A stretch of DNA of 64,000 bases from Armatimonadetes bacterium Uphvl-Ar2 (GCA_002162095.1 CP021424.1:2356001-2420000); one strand, 5' to 3'. Numbered from the stretch's first letter, positions 17,586 to 26,154 are shown. The notes: a model not told the origin generated them from the sequence alone. Numbers and translations are program-made.

Positions 17586-18784
17586 GCGGCACCTCCTTCC
17601 GTGGCCGGGACTGGGCGCTTGCGGAACCAATGCCAACCAATCTCGTGGTGGCCAAAGATGCCCTGGGGCCGTAGCAGCATCAATGCGATGAGCACCACCG
17701 CAAAGACGGCGTAACGCAGGATGTCGATGCCGAAGGCCAGCGTCTTAAGCGTGGGCGAAAGGTGCAAGATGGTCTGGAACAAGAAGCCCAGCGGGATCAC
17801 TGCCAACCACGCGCCGGCGTAGAAGCCCAGCTTCTTGCCCTTCTCGTGCACGTTGGTCTGAATCCACTTGCTGGCCGCCACGGCGATCATGATGGCGACG
17901 AGGATGCCCATAAAGAGGCCCGCGTTCATTTCGTACGCCTTGCCTTGCGCGTCGGTGAGCGTGCGTAGGTATTCGGGAATAGCGAACAGCACCACCGCCG
18001 CGAGCGCCGAACCCGTAATGGAGCCCGTGCCCCCAAGCACTACCATGGTGAGAATGATGAAGCTCATTTCCATGGGGAAGGTGCGCGGGCTGATGAACGC
18101 TTCGGTGTGCGCGAGGACGGCTCCGGCGGCCCCGGCAAAGGCCGCCCCAATGACAAAGGCGACCACCTTGGTCATGGTGACGTTGACGCCCATGGCGAGC
18201 CCCGCCACCTCATCTTCACGCACGGCGAGGAAGGTGAGCCCGTGGGTCGTCTTGAGCAGGTTGCGGCAAAGGGCGATGCATGCCACCATCAGCAGCAAGG
18301 ACCACCACAGGAACTGAACCTTGGGTGCCACCGGCATGCCGTAAGAGCCGCCGAGGGATTCGGTGGCATTGGTGACAATACGGATGATTTCGCCGAAACC
18401 GAGCGTGACAATGGCCAGATAGTCACCCCGTAAGCGTAGGGAAGGCAAGCCGACGATGAACCCAAAGGTGGCCGCCACCAGAGCACCCAGAAGGGTCATC
18501 ACGGCCAAGAGCTGCGGATGCGGCATCGAGGCAAAGGCGGGGTTCTTGCTGAGGGTGCCGGCCGTGTAGGCGCCGATCATCGCAAAGGCCGCGTGGCCGA
18601 TGGAGAACTGACCGGTAATCCCGTTGATGAGGTTAAGGCTCACCGCGAGGATCACGAAGAGGGAAGCCAGGATGAGCAGGCGATATTGCGCGGGTGCCGC
18701 GGCTAGCACAGCGCGATCCAGCGCGAAGCATAACGCCACCACCCCGACAATGGAGGCCAAACGAACGGGCCAGAAGGATTTCAT
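17582..18784 (-). CDS. livM: Branched-chain amino-acid ABC transporter, permease LivM
   Basis: This 400-residue membrane protein has about 9-10 hydrophobic segments and LivM landmarks: LNLINGITGQFSIGHAAFAM, GLPSLRLRGDYLAIVTLGFG and LTFLAVREDEVAGLAMGVNV, the last being the EAA-like loop that docks the ATPase. It forms the channel with LivH. It directly abuts livH (the stop codon of livH ends at the base before its ATG) and overlaps livG. The extra C-terminal part beyond the last permease segment (about residue 320 on, with two further hydrophobic stretches) is longer than in many LivM proteins. Confidence 0.94.
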   Translation of the reverse strand: MKSFWPVRLASIVGVVALCFALDRAVLAAAPAQYRLLILASLFVILAVSLNLINGITGQFSIGHAAFAMIGAYTAGTLSKNPAFASMPHPQLLAVMTLLGALVAATFGFIVGLPSLRLRGDYLAIVTLGFGEIIRIVTNATESLGGSYGMPVAPKVQFLWWSLLLMVACIALCRNLLKTTHGLTFLAVREDEVAGLAMGVNVTMTKVVAFVIGAAFAGAAGAVLAHTEAFISPRTFPMEMSFIILTMVVLGGTGSITGSALAAVVLFAIPEYLRTLTDAQGKAYEMNAGLFMGILVAIMIAVAASKWIQTNVHEKGKKLGFYAGAWLAVIPLGFLFQTILHLSPTLKTLAFGIDILRYAVFAVVLIALMLLRPQGIFGHHEIGWHWFRKRPVPATEGGAA

Positions 18785-19966
18785 TTAGACCTTTTCCACC
18801 GCCGCCGAACCCATGATTCCGCCCGGGCGGAATAACAAAACGAGAATGAGGATGACGAAGGCCACCGCGTCGCGGTAGGAGCCGTATCCCAGCCACACCA
18901 CCAGGGTTTCGGCCATGCCCATCAGCAGGCCGCCCAGCACTGCGCCCGGAATGCTGCCAATGCCGCCCAGAACGGCGGCGACGAACGCCTTGACGCCGGG
19001 CTGCACCCCGGAGAAGGTGGTCATCGGCGTGCCGAGGAACGTGGTGTTCATCATCGCACCCGCACCGGCAAGGGCCGAGCCGATGAAGAACGTAAGAGTA
19101 ACGACCTTATTGACGTTGATCCCCATAAGGGAGGCGGTGTCAAAGTCGTGGCTGGCGGCCCGCATGGCACGCCCCATCTTGGTGAAATTGACCAACAAGT
19201 TCAGGCCGAGCATGAGCAGGATGGAGGTGATGAACATCACCACCTGGCCGCGCGGCAAAACAATTTCGGAGCGCTGGGCGTTCACCACGGTCTGCGCCTT
19301 GTTGAACTCCTGATCGGCGCGGTTCTTCTCGTCGCGGATGGCCACTCCGGCCGGGCTCAGGTCGAACTTGCTGCGCTCCTGCTTGATCTGTTCATCGAAT
19401 TCGCGGGTGCGCTGGTCCAGCGTGGCTTTGGCGGCCGCGAGAGCGGCCACGGATTCGCCACTCGGCTGGCTGAGAGTGATTCGCCACTCGCCTCGGTAGG
19501 GGTTCACCTTTTCGGAGATCGAGGGTGGCGGGGAATTCGGGAGGAAAAGCGCCCCGGCGTATTGCAGGAGCAAGGAGACGCCGATGGCGGTAATGAGGGC
19601 CGCGATGCGGGGTTGGGACCGCATCGGGCGATAAGCAAGAAACTCGATGAGCAGGCCGATAAAGCCGCAGATCAGCATGCTGGCAATCAGCATGAGACCG
19701 AGGAGAAGCAAAGACCCTTCTCGGGTGGAGTTCTGCATCAACGCGTCTTGCGTAAAGCCGAACTGCCACGAGATGAACAGGGCGACGTAGCCACCCAGCA
19801 TATAGACTTCACCGTGGGCGAAGTTGATCAGCCGGAGTACCCCATAAACCATGGTGTAGCCCAGCGCGATGAGGGCGTAAATTGCCCCGAGGAGGAGTCC
19901 GTTCACTAGCTGCTGGGGCAGAACCGAGAAACTCAGATCTGCCCACAGCGGGAGGCCGCTCATCAT
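18785..19966 (-). CDS. livH: Branched-chain amino-acid ABC transporter, permease LivH with coiled-coil insertion
   Basis: This 393-residue protein carries standard LivH segments (GAIYALIALGYTMVYGVLRL, INFAHGEVYMLGGY, and near the C-terminus VQPGVKAFVAAVLGGIGSIP). About 70 residues, roughly 165-232, are inserted between the fourth and fifth hydrophobic segments. The insert is charged and alanine-rich, with heptad-like stretches (ALAAAKATLDQRTREFDEQ), predicted as a helical hairpin. It makes the protein about 100 residues longer than usual. The location suggests the outer face, where it could contact the binding protein. The gene lies between livJ and livM. Confidence 0.94.
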   Translation of the reverse strand: MMSGLPLWADLSFSVLPQQLVNGLLLGAIYALIALGYTMVYGVLRLINFAHGEVYMLGGYVALFISWQFGFTQDALMQNSTREGSLLLLGLMLIASMLICGFIGLLIEFLAYRPMRSQPRIAALITAIGVSLLLQYAGALFLPNSPPPSISEKVNPYRGEWRITLSQPSGESVAALAAAKATLDQRTREFDEQIKQERSKFDLSPAGVAIRDEKNRADQEFNKAQTVVNAQRSEIVLPRGQVVMFITSILLMLGLNLLVNFTKMGRAMRAASHDFDTASLMGINVNKVVTLTFFIGSALAGAGAMMNTTFLGTPMTTFSGVQPGVKAFVAAVLGGIGSIPGAVLGGLLMGMAETLVVWLGYGSYRDAVAFVILILVLLFRPGGIMGSAAVEKV

Positions 19967-19973
19967 TCGGCGA

Positions 19974-21299
19974 TTACTTGGCCATCACGGCGTCGGCTTC
20001 GAACGCCTTAGCGAACTTCTGGCCTTCCTTCGTGACTTCAACCACCAGCGCGCGCTTGGCGGGGTCGCCGTTGCGGCCCTTGAGCGTGATCGCGCCGCTG
20101 ACGCCGGGGAAGTTCTCCGTGTTCTCCAGAGCGTTGATCACCATCAACGAATCCACCGGCTTGTTGGCCGCCTTGGCTTCCATGATCGCGCGCTTCACCG
20201 CGTCCACCATCAGCTTGGTCGAGTCGTAGCCCAGGGCGCCCATGGTGGTACCCGGGTTGGCGTTGTACTTCTTCTTCCAAGCGTCGAGGAACGTCTTGAC
20301 TTCCGGTCGGTCTTCCAGGCTGTTGTAGTGGTTGCAGAAGTAACCACCCACGATGGCGTCGCCGCCGCTCGTCAGCAGTTGGTCGCTATCCCAGCCGTCG
20401 CCACCCAGCAGGGGCTGCGTGGTCATGCCGGCTTCGCGGATCTGGCGGGCCAGGGGGCCAACTTCGTTGAAGTAGCCGCTCAGGAAGATGCCGTCCGGGT
20501 TCTTGGCCTTGGTGTTGGCAATCGGACCGGCAAATTGCGTGTCCTTGGTTTGGTAGAACTGCTCGTCCACGATTTCGCCGCCCAGTTCCTTGAACTTCGC
20601 GGAGAAGCTTTCGCTAAGACCCGTGGAGTACGGCTGCGCCTTGTCGGTGAACATGGCCATCTTGCGCAGGCCGAGGTCTTCGTAGGCGAACTTCGCCATC
20701 ACGGGGCCTTGCAGGGCGTCGGTGTAGCACACGCGGAAGAAGTGGCTGCCCTTGGCGCTCAGGTCGGTGCGGGTGGCACCCACGGCAACCAGCGGGAGGC
20801 TGTTGCTGAAGGCGACGTCGGAGATGGTGGCGGTGATGCCGCTGGCAACTTCACCGATCAGGCCGATGACGCCCTGGTTCACCAGTTGCTCGGCCGCGTT
20901 CTTGCCTTGCACCGGGTCGCTGTTGCTGTCTTGCACCACGAGTTGAATCTCGTGACCTTCGATGATCAGCTTGTTCGGATCACCGTCGGCGGTGTCGGCG
21001 GCCAGTTCGGCCATGGCCAGGGCCGCGCCGTTGCTGCTGTCTTCGCCCCAGGGTCGGAGTTCGCCCTGGCGGCTGGCAACGAGGCCGATGCGAATGACTT
21101 CGCCTTCCTTCACGGTGAACGGAGCCTTGGTGGGGGCCGGTCGGGCCGAAGTCGTCGTGCCGCCTTTGGTGGTACCGCCACCGGAGGGAGTCGTGCCGCC
21201 ATCGGTGGGGGCCGGAGTGCTCGAGTTGCAAGCAGACAGGGCCACAGCGGCGAAAGCCGCCACAAACCCGAGGGACCATTTTTGCGTTGTATGCGTCAT
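19974..21299 (-). CDS. livJ: Branched-chain amino-acid ABC transporter, substrate-binding lipoprotein
   Basis: This 441-residue lipoprotein has lipobox ALSAC (Cys about 24), then a Ser/Thr/Gly/Pro-rich spacer of some 35 residues, and a periplasmic binding domain of the Leu/Ile/Val family (RIGLVASRQGELRPWGED, NAAEQLVNQGVIGLIGEVAS, GLSESFSAKFKELGG). It delivers amino acids or related compounds to LivHM. The start at 21299 is chosen at the signal peptide; the frame is open far upstream but overlaps the aspartic protease gene on the other strand. Transcription probably begins at TTGCCA-N17-TATACT (21354-21382), about 50 nt upstream. It is the first gene of livJHMG. Confidence 0.95.
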   Translation of the reverse strand: MTHTTQKWSLGFVAAFAAVALSACNSSTPAPTDGGTTPSGGGTTKGGTTTSARPAPTKAPFTVKEGEVIRIGLVASRQGELRPWGEDSSNGAALAMAELAADTADGDPNKLIIEGHEIQLVVQDSNSDPVQGKNAAEQLVNQGVIGLIGEVASGITATISDVAFSNSLPLVAVGATRTDLSAKGSHFFRVCYTDALQGPVMAKFAYEDLGLRKMAMFTDKAQPYSTGLSESFSAKFKELGGEIVDEQFYQTKDTQFAGPIANTKAKNPDGIFLSGYFNEVGPLARQIREAGMTTQPLLGGDGWDSDQLLTSGGDAIVGGYFCNHYNSLEDRPEVKTFLDAWKKKYNANPGTTMGALGYDSTKLMVDAVKRAIMEAKAANKPVDSLMVINALENTENFPGVSGAITLKGRNGDPAKRALVVEVTKEGQKFAKAFEADAVMAK

Positions 21300-21353
21300 G
21301 ACAATGCCCAACCTTACGTTGCGAGCTAAGGAAACCCTCAGCTGTGCCGATGG

Positions 21354-21382
21354 AGTATACAGAAAGCAGGCGTCCCTGGCAA
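21354..21382 (-). promoter_or_regulatory. Promoter of the liv operon
   Basis: On the minus strand TTGCCA (21377-21382) and TATACT (21354-21359) are separated by exactly 17 bp, close to a textbook housekeeping promoter. They lie about 50 nt upstream of the livJ ATG. Confidence 0.7.
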
Positions 21383-21413
21383 CCGTAAGGGGACCCCGCT
21401 CGTCTAAACCACC

Positions 21414-22607
21414 ATGCTCTCCCTCGGAATTCTTCTCGCCTCGGCCGGATCTGCGTCCAGCCCCTCGGGCATCAACGCGCAGACCGCTCCCATCCGGGTT
21501 CCTTTCCGTACTGCCGACAGCGCCATTATCGTGGACGCCAAAGTCAACGGCCGTCCGGTCGCTCTTATGTTCGACTCCGGCTTCTCCGGGCATATCAAGC
21601 TCGGCGAGCACGTGAACGTCGGCCCGGCGAGCGGCACGATGACGCTCCGCGACTTTGTGGGGCAGTTCCAGGCCAAGACCGTGAAACTGAACTTGCTGGA
21701 ACTGGGCGCGGAGAAGCTCAGCCCGCCCGACGGTGAGATCGTGCAGATGGGCGGGGACTACACCGAATCGTACGGCATGCGCTGCGACGGCATCTTGGGC
21801 TTGGCGCCGTTCACCCAAGGGCCGATGGAGATCAACTTCGAGCGCAAGGAGTTTGTGTTCTATCCCAAGTCCTTCGATATCCGCACCAAGACGCCGGACA
21901 ATAAGAAGACCTTTTTGGTGAAGATGTTGCCTGCGGGCAACGACTCGATTGAACTGCGCGTGGAGACGGGCAATGGGGAGCGCATGAACCTGGCCCTCGA
22001 TACCGGCAACGCGTTCTATGCCACCACGCACAAGGACGTTTTGGAGCGCATCAAGCTCTGGCAACCCGGCACAACGCCCTCGTTCCAGCGGTTTAGCTTC
22101 GTGGCCAGTGGCCCCGTGGCCAGCTGGGACATCATGATGAAGGACCTGACGATCTTCGGCGTGCCGGTGGAGCAAAGCGTGTGGAACATCATCGACCTGC
22201 CCAGCAGCTCCGCCGAAAGCGACGGCACGGTGGGCTACGGGTTCCTTAAGAACTTCAACGTGATTGTGGACATCCCGCGCCGCCACGTGTGGTTGGAGAA
22301 CTTCAGCGGCAAGACGGCGGATGAGCAGGAAGGTGACGTGGGGATGATGTCGTACTACGACCGCAACGCCAAGCGGATCGTGATTTGGAACGTGATTCCG
22401 AATTCGCCGGCCGAGCGCATGGGCGTCAAACGAGGCGACCAAGTGATTGGCATCAACGGCCGCGATGTTTCCACCCTGGGCTGGCGACAGATCAACGACC
22501 TGCTCCGAGGGGAACCGGGAAGCGAGGTCTTGGTGGACCTCTCCCGGGGCGGTTCGCTCCAGCGTTTGACCTTCAAGCGCGAACTGTTGGTCAACCAGAC
22601 GCTCTAG
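21414..22607 (+). CDS. Two-lobed aspartic protease-like protein with C-terminal PDZ domain
   Basis: This 397-residue exported protein carries two aspartic protease motifs: ALMFDSGFSGH (Asp54, DSG) and NLALDTGNAFYAT (Asp196, DTG). Each is followed by a hydrophobic-Gly element (DGILGLAPF; DGTVGYGFLKNF). A PDZ domain (about 310-390, NSPAERMGVKRGDQVIGING) closes the protein. Most bacterial members are single-lobe retropepsin-like proteins that dimerise, so two active-site loops in one chain resemble pepsin architecture. It could be a cell-envelope protease whose PDZ selects substrates. Activity is not proven. It shares a CTAG stop palindrome with the convergent glycosylase gene. Confidence 0.8.
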   Translation: MLSLGILLASAGSASSPSGINAQTAPIRVPFRTADSAIIVDAKVNGRPVALMFDSGFSGHIKLGEHVNVGPASGTMTLRDFVGQFQAKTVKLNLLELGAEKLSPPDGEIVQMGGDYTESYGMRCDGILGLAPFTQGPMEINFERKEFVFYPKSFDIRTKTPDNKKTFLVKMLPAGNDSIELRVETGNGERMNLALDTGNAFYATTHKDVLERIKLWQPGTTPSFQRFSFVASGPVASWDIMMKDLTIFGVPVEQSVWNIIDLPSSSAESDGTVGYGFLKNFNVIVDIPRRHVWLENFSGKTADEQEGDVGMMSYYDRNAKRIVIWNVIPNSPAERMGVKRGDQVIGINGRDVSTLGWRQINDLLRGEPGSEVLVDLSRGGSLQRLTFKRELLVNQTL

Positions 22608-23278
22608 TCGGCTCGGCTCACCAGGCGGGCAAACTCCTGCATCACCTCATCGAGCATCGGCTCGGTGAGGGTGCCGGTTTGCGTGTTCTGCTGGCTGGGG
22701 TGATAGCTGGCCAGCACGGTGAGCTCGCCGTGCGGGGCGTGGGCGCCGTGCCCAAACTTGACCGGCGGGCGCGCGCCCAGGGTGCGCCAGGTGCTCTCCC
22801 AGGCCAGAGAACCCAGGCACAGGATGGCGTGCCACGGCCGCAAGGCCAGCGATTGAAGCATAAAGGGGTGGCAGGTGCGCATCTCCTCGGGCGTGGGCTT
22901 GTTGCCGGGCGGCGCGCAGTGGTTCATGGCCGTAATCATCACGCCGTGGAGCCGGAGCCCATCCTCACGGTGGGTGGATTCGGGTTGCGAGGCCAAGCCG
23001 GCCCGGTGCATCGCTCGGTAGAGCCAGTCGCCGCTGCGGTCGCCGGTAAACATCCGTCCGGTTCGGTTCGCACCGTGGGCCGCCGGAGCCAGGCCGACAA
23101 TCAGGCCGGTCGCGGCGGGATCACCGAAGTTGGGCACGGGCCGCCCCCAATAGGTTTCGTCCTTGTAGGCCCGCCGCTTCACCTGGGCCACGGTTTCTCG
23201 CCACTCCACCAAGCGTGGGCAGGCCCGACACGCCACAATATCAGCGTTCAATGCGTCAAATGAGTGGAGGTCCTTCAT
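22604..23278 (-). CDS. Uracil-DNA glycosylase, family 5 (UDGb-like)
   Basis: This 224-residue protein has cysteines for a 4Fe-4S cluster (CRACP near residue 17, NHCAPPGNKP, RTCHPF), the family motif GLAPAAHGANRTGRMFTGD and the second motif HPSQQNTQTG. The Gly-Leu-Ala-Pro-Ala motif, with Ala where other families have Asp or Asn, is typical of UDGb. It removes uracil, and often hypoxanthine or other deaminated bases, from DNA. Its start codon overlaps the fmdB-like start within CATG, and its stop shares CTAG with the protease gene. No ribosome site is visible. Confidence 0.92.
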   Translation of the reverse strand: MKDLHSFDALNADIVACRACPRLVEWRETVAQVKRRAYKDETYWGRPVPNFGDPAATGLIVGLAPAAHGANRTGRMFTGDRSGDWLYRAMHRAGLASQPESTHREDGLRLHGVMITAMNHCAPPGNKPTPEEMRTCHPFMLQSLALRPWHAILCLGSLAWESTWRTLGARPPVKFGHGAHAPHGELTVLASYHPSQQNTQTGTLTEPMLDEVMQEFARLVSRAD

Positions 23279-23609
23279 GCCGATTTACGAGTACGAACTG
23301 ATAGACGACGAGTGCCCGATGTGCCCGTCGCCCTTTGGCGTGCTTCAAAGTGTAAACGAAGAGGCACTCACCGAATGCCCCTTTTGCCACAAGCCGTGCA
23401 AGCGGGTGGTGAGCCAGGTGCAGATCAAAATGGCCAAAGACGCCAGCGCCGACAAGGCCGCCAAGCACGGGCTGAGCACGTTCCGGCGGGCGCAATCCGG
23501 AACTTGGGAAAAAGTGGCTGGTCCGGGCGTGGACGTGATCCAGGGCAATCCGGACGACGTGAAGGACGAGAAGAAGAAGGTCGTTGACCTCGACAAGGGC
23601 TCGTCATAG
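23277..23609 (+). CDS. FmdB-type zinc-ribbon regulatory protein
   Basis: This 110-residue protein opens MPIYEYELIDDECPMC and has a second pair CPFC before KRVVSQ, the layout of FmdB zinc ribbons, although the first knuckle is longer than usual. The rest is lysine-rich and probably disordered. FmdB proteins are small putative regulators, first noted beside formamidase and amide-uptake genes, with no firmly known function. It starts divergently to the glycosylase within a shared CATG and has a GGAGG ribosome site 6 nt upstream, which itself lies in the glycosylase coding region. Confidence 0.88.
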   Translation: MPIYEYELIDDECPMCPSPFGVLQSVNEEALTECPFCHKPCKRVVSQVQIKMAKDASADKAAKHGLSTFRRAQSGTWEKVAGPGVDVIQGNPDDVKDEKKKVVDLDKGSS

Positions 23610-23632
23610 CCTCGGCGATTCGGGCAGGCTGT

Positions 23633-23638
23633 AATAAT
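23633..23638 (+). promoter_or_regulatory. -10 element AATAAT, leaderless start of the YCII protein
   Basis: AATAAT, extended by a preceding T, is followed by 6 nt and the GTG at 23645. No ribosome site precedes this GTG, which supports a leaderless transcript. Confidence 0.5.
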
Positions 23639-23644
23639 CACTAT

Positions 23645-24367
23645 GTGATCGCGTCTTTCATCCTGGCGGGAATCTCCGCGCTGGCTATGTCCGTGCCGAA
23701 CAGGGTGTCCGCACAAGAACCTGAGTTCAAGATGCGCAACTACATCCTGTGCGTCCTGGAAACGGCCCCCAAGGCGCCGTTGGTGGAATCGGTGGTGCTA
23801 AACGAACTCCAAGCGGACCACCTGGAGTTCTTGGAAGGGCTGAGAAAGCAAAAGCGAGCCCTCGCCATTGGGCCGCTGGAGGAAGCGGGGACCATGCGCG
23901 GCCTGGTGTTCTTCGACGCGGAGAAGGTGGACAGGCCCAAGGAATGGATGGCGAGCGAACCGATGATCAAGCGGGGCTTGCTGAAGCCGCGCTTCGTTAC
24001 GTGGTACGCCAGCGACAAAACCTTCCGCCCGGGGGGTGAGTTCCTGGATTTGGAAGCGCTGTGGTTCGCCAAACTGGATCGCCCGGAGGGCCTGCCTGCC
24101 CTCGATGCCGCGACCTCTCAAGCTCTGGGTGAGGCGCACATGACCAACATCAACCTCATGGCAAAGGAGGAGATTCTGCTTGCCGCCGGCCCCATGGGTG
24201 AGGATGCGGGCAATTGGCGCGGGATTTACATCTTTGCCGACCGAGAAAGAGCGGAGATTGAAGCGGCCGTGATGCGGGATGCGATGTTTAAGCAAGGGCG
24301 ACTCAAGCTCGGGCTGTACCGTTGGTACACCAGCCGGGGCACGTTTGGCCCCGTGGAAGGTAGCTAG
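23645..24367 (+). CDS. Exported protein with two YCII-like domains
   Basis: This 240-residue protein begins at GTG with a signal peptide ending about SAQEP. Two similar alpha/beta units follow: the first (about 30-125) with HLEFLEGLRKQKRALAIGPL, the second (about 135-235) with TNINLMAKEEILLAAGPMGE. The conserved histidine, the gain-of-glycine turn (GPL/GPM) and a C-terminal ...RFVTWYAS / ...GLYRWYTS strand match YCII-related domains, small ferredoxin-like folds related to a chlorohydroquinone dehalogenase, most of unknown function. Export of a YCII pair is unusual. It ends in a CTAG shared with the convergent AcuC-like gene. Confidence 0.75.
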   Translation: MIASFILAGISALAMSVPNRVSAQEPEFKMRNYILCVLETAPKAPLVESVVLNELQADHLEFLEGLRKQKRALAIGPLEEAGTMRGLVFFDAEKVDRPKEWMASEPMIKRGLLKPRFVTWYASDKTFRPGGEFLDLEALWFAKLDRPEGLPALDAATSQALGEAHMTNINLMAKEEILLAAGPMGEDAGNWRGIYIFADRERAEIEAAVMRDAMFKQGRLKLGLYRWYTSRGTFGPVEGS

Positions 24368-25443
24368 GCCCCGATCCCCTGAGTTTGGATCCGCTGGATG
24401 AGGTGGATCACGGTCTCTTGCACCTCGCTGGCGTTTTGCCCGAGGGGCGGCTCGAGGTCGTCAAAACGGTCCAGTTGCCACTCCGGTGGTAGGCCGAGCA
24501 TCATGTCGTCTTCCAGCTGCCGCTCCAGCAGGGTCATGATGGCTGCCACCCACATCCGGGGCACGGTTTGCAGGCTGTAGCCGCCGCCCCCGCTGGCCAC
24601 AATAGGCAGACCAAGGTTCTTCACCGCTTGCACCGCGCCCCGCCAGTGCTGGGCGCTGACATTGAGGTGGGCCAGGGGGTCGAGTCCGTGGGCGTCGGTG
24701 CCCATCTGCAGCACCACGGCCTCCGGGCGGTAGGCGGTGGTGGCGGCGTCCAGAACCCGCCGGAACCCTTCCAGCCACACATCCCCGGTAGTGCCGGCCG
24801 GCATCGGCAAGTTGAGAGCGGTGCCGAAGTCGTCTGTTTCGGACCACTCGCCGGTGCCCGGCCAAAGCGTGCGAGGGTTCTCGTGGATCGAGAAGGTCAG
24901 GACGCGCGGATCATTCCAAAACAGGGCCTGCACGCCATCACCGTGGTGCACGTCGATGTCCACGTAGAGGACGCGCTCGAAACGGGCTTTCAGCATCTGG
25001 GCAATGAGCGCCACGTCGTTGAAAATGCAGAACCCGGCCGCCTTGCCGCGCATGGCGTGGTGCAGCCCTCCCGCGATGTTGAAGGCCAGCGGCTGGTGGT
25101 CCAGCACCGCCCGGGCGGCCTGTACGGCCCCGCCGCAATAGGCAAAGCTGGCTTCGGCCATGCCGGAGAACGGAGGGTTATCGCTGCTGGAGAAACCCGC
25201 TTGATGGCGCTTGTGATCGTCGATGTCGTCGCCTCGGGAAAGCGCCTCGACGACCTCGATATAGTCGCGGCTATGCACTTGGGCGATTTCATCGGCGGTG
25301 GCCAAGCCGGGGTCGCGGATGGGGAGATCGGGGGCGCACAGTTCCAACAAAGCCATCGTCCGTCGCAGACGCTCGGGCTTGAGAGGATGCTGCGGCCCGA
25401 AGGTGTACGTCAACATCCGCGGATGGAAGAAAAAGGGCGCCAT
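24364..25443 (-). CDS. AcuC / histone-deacetylase family protein
   Basis: This 359-residue protein follows the arginase-like deacetylase fold. HPLKPERLRR is at the N-terminus, His128-His129 lie in GGLHHAM, the zinc ligands Asp164 and His166 in VDIDVHHGDG, and a third ligand lies in MGTDAHGLDPL. The loop GGGGYSL follows. In bacteria such enzymes remove acetyl or related acyl groups from lysines or small amines; AcuC acts on acetyl-CoA synthetase. No acs gene is in the window. Its stop overlaps that of the YCII gene by 4 bp. Upstream, TAGGAT lies 12 nt before the ATG. Confidence 0.92.
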   Translation of the reverse strand: MAPFFFHPRMLTYTFGPQHPLKPERLRRTMALLELCAPDLPIRDPGLATADEIAQVHSRDYIEVVEALSRGDDIDDHKRHQAGFSSSDNPPFSGMAEASFAYCGGAVQAARAVLDHQPLAFNIAGGLHHAMRGKAAGFCIFNDVALIAQMLKARFERVLYVDIDVHHGDGVQALFWNDPRVLTFSIHENPRTLWPGTGEWSETDDFGTALNLPMPAGTTGDVWLEGFRRVLDAATTAYRPEAVVLQMGTDAHGLDPLAHLNVSAQHWRGAVQAVKNLGLPIVASGGGGYSLQTVPRMWVAAIMTLLERQLEDDMMLGLPPEWQLDRFDDLEPPLGQNASEVQETVIHLIQRIQTQGIGA

Positions 25444-25482
25444 GGCCGAGCCGGAATCCTACCCCTCTCGCCCGGGCGGGCG

Positions 25483-25488
25483 TAGACT
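25483..25488 (+). promoter_or_regulatory. -10 element TAGACT, leaderless start of the 25495 operon
   Basis: GCG-TAGACT is followed by exactly 6 nt and the ATG at 25495. The same GCGTAG(A/G)CT-N6-start arrangement occurs before 42630 and 52737. Confidence 0.6.
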
Positions 25489-25494
25489 GATGCT

Positions 25495-26154
25495 ATGCCC
25501 ATGCGCCGCATGCCGCAGCCCCTGGGGCGGACGAACGAGACTTACCCGCCCGTGTGGCTGAGGCTGGAGATGCCCGCTTTACCGGAACAGGATTCGGTGG
25601 CGGAGATGGTGGGAGCGGCGGTGGCCAGCGGATGCCCGCTGGACGTGAGCGTGGGGACTTCGATTTGGGGGCCGCACCTGGTGGCGCACCAGCCGGTGTT
25701 GCTGGCGCGCAGCACCTTTGAGATTGAGCACGCGCAGGATCGGAACCATGCGTTTGACCTCGTGAGTGCGCACCTCATCATGACTCTGTCCTCGCTCACG
25801 CGGCCGATGCTGGATTTCTATTGCCTGCGCATTCGCCGGGCGGTCGAGGAGTTCCAACTCGATGGGGCGCTGGAAGCCCTGGAAACCGCCCGCCAGGATG
25901 GGCTGGTGCGTATGGTGGGCTTTGCCCCGCAGGGGTCTTCGTTGGCCGCCATGAGCCTGTGGCAGTTTCATGATGCCTTTGACATCGTGTTGGTGCCTTC
26001 GTCGGACGCCATGATGGCCGAGACCCTGGTTCCGCTGGCGCAGTCGCGCCGGGTCGGCGTCGTTTGGGATGGTGGGGAACCGCTTGCTGACCAGGCAACG
26101 CTGGTGACGGTGCGGTCGGCGGCGGACGTAGCGCGGTACACGGAGGGCGTATGA
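25495..26154 (+). CDS. Aldo/keto reductase-like protein, shortened
   Basis: This 219-residue protein appears to be a reduced aldo/keto-reductase barrel. DSVAEMVGAAVASGCPLDVS and GALEALETARQDGLVRMVGF match the barrel elements before and after the nucleotide-binding half, and the end resembles the later strands. The canonical catalytic Asp-Tyr-Lys-His set is not evident, so it may be a non-catalytic or divergent member. It is first in a tightly coupled operon: its TGA overlaps the ATG of the amine-oxidase gene. The start is fixed by the -10 element 6 nt upstream. Confidence 0.6.
   Translation: MPMRRMPQPLGRTNETYPPVWLRLEMPALPEQDSVAEMVGAAVASGCPLDVSVGTSIWGPHLVAHQPVLLARSTFEIEHAQDRNHAFDLVSAHLIMTLSSLTRPMLDFYCLRIRRAVEEFQLDGALEALETARQDGLVRMVGFAPQGSSLAAMSLWQFHDAFDIVLVPSSDAMMAETLVPLAQSRRVGVVWDGGEPLADQATLVTVRSAADVARYTEGV

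Noticed and set aside
21300-22442. Upstream extension of livJ to 822 codons
   Set aside because: It overlaps the aspartic protease gene, and the signal peptide starts at 21299.
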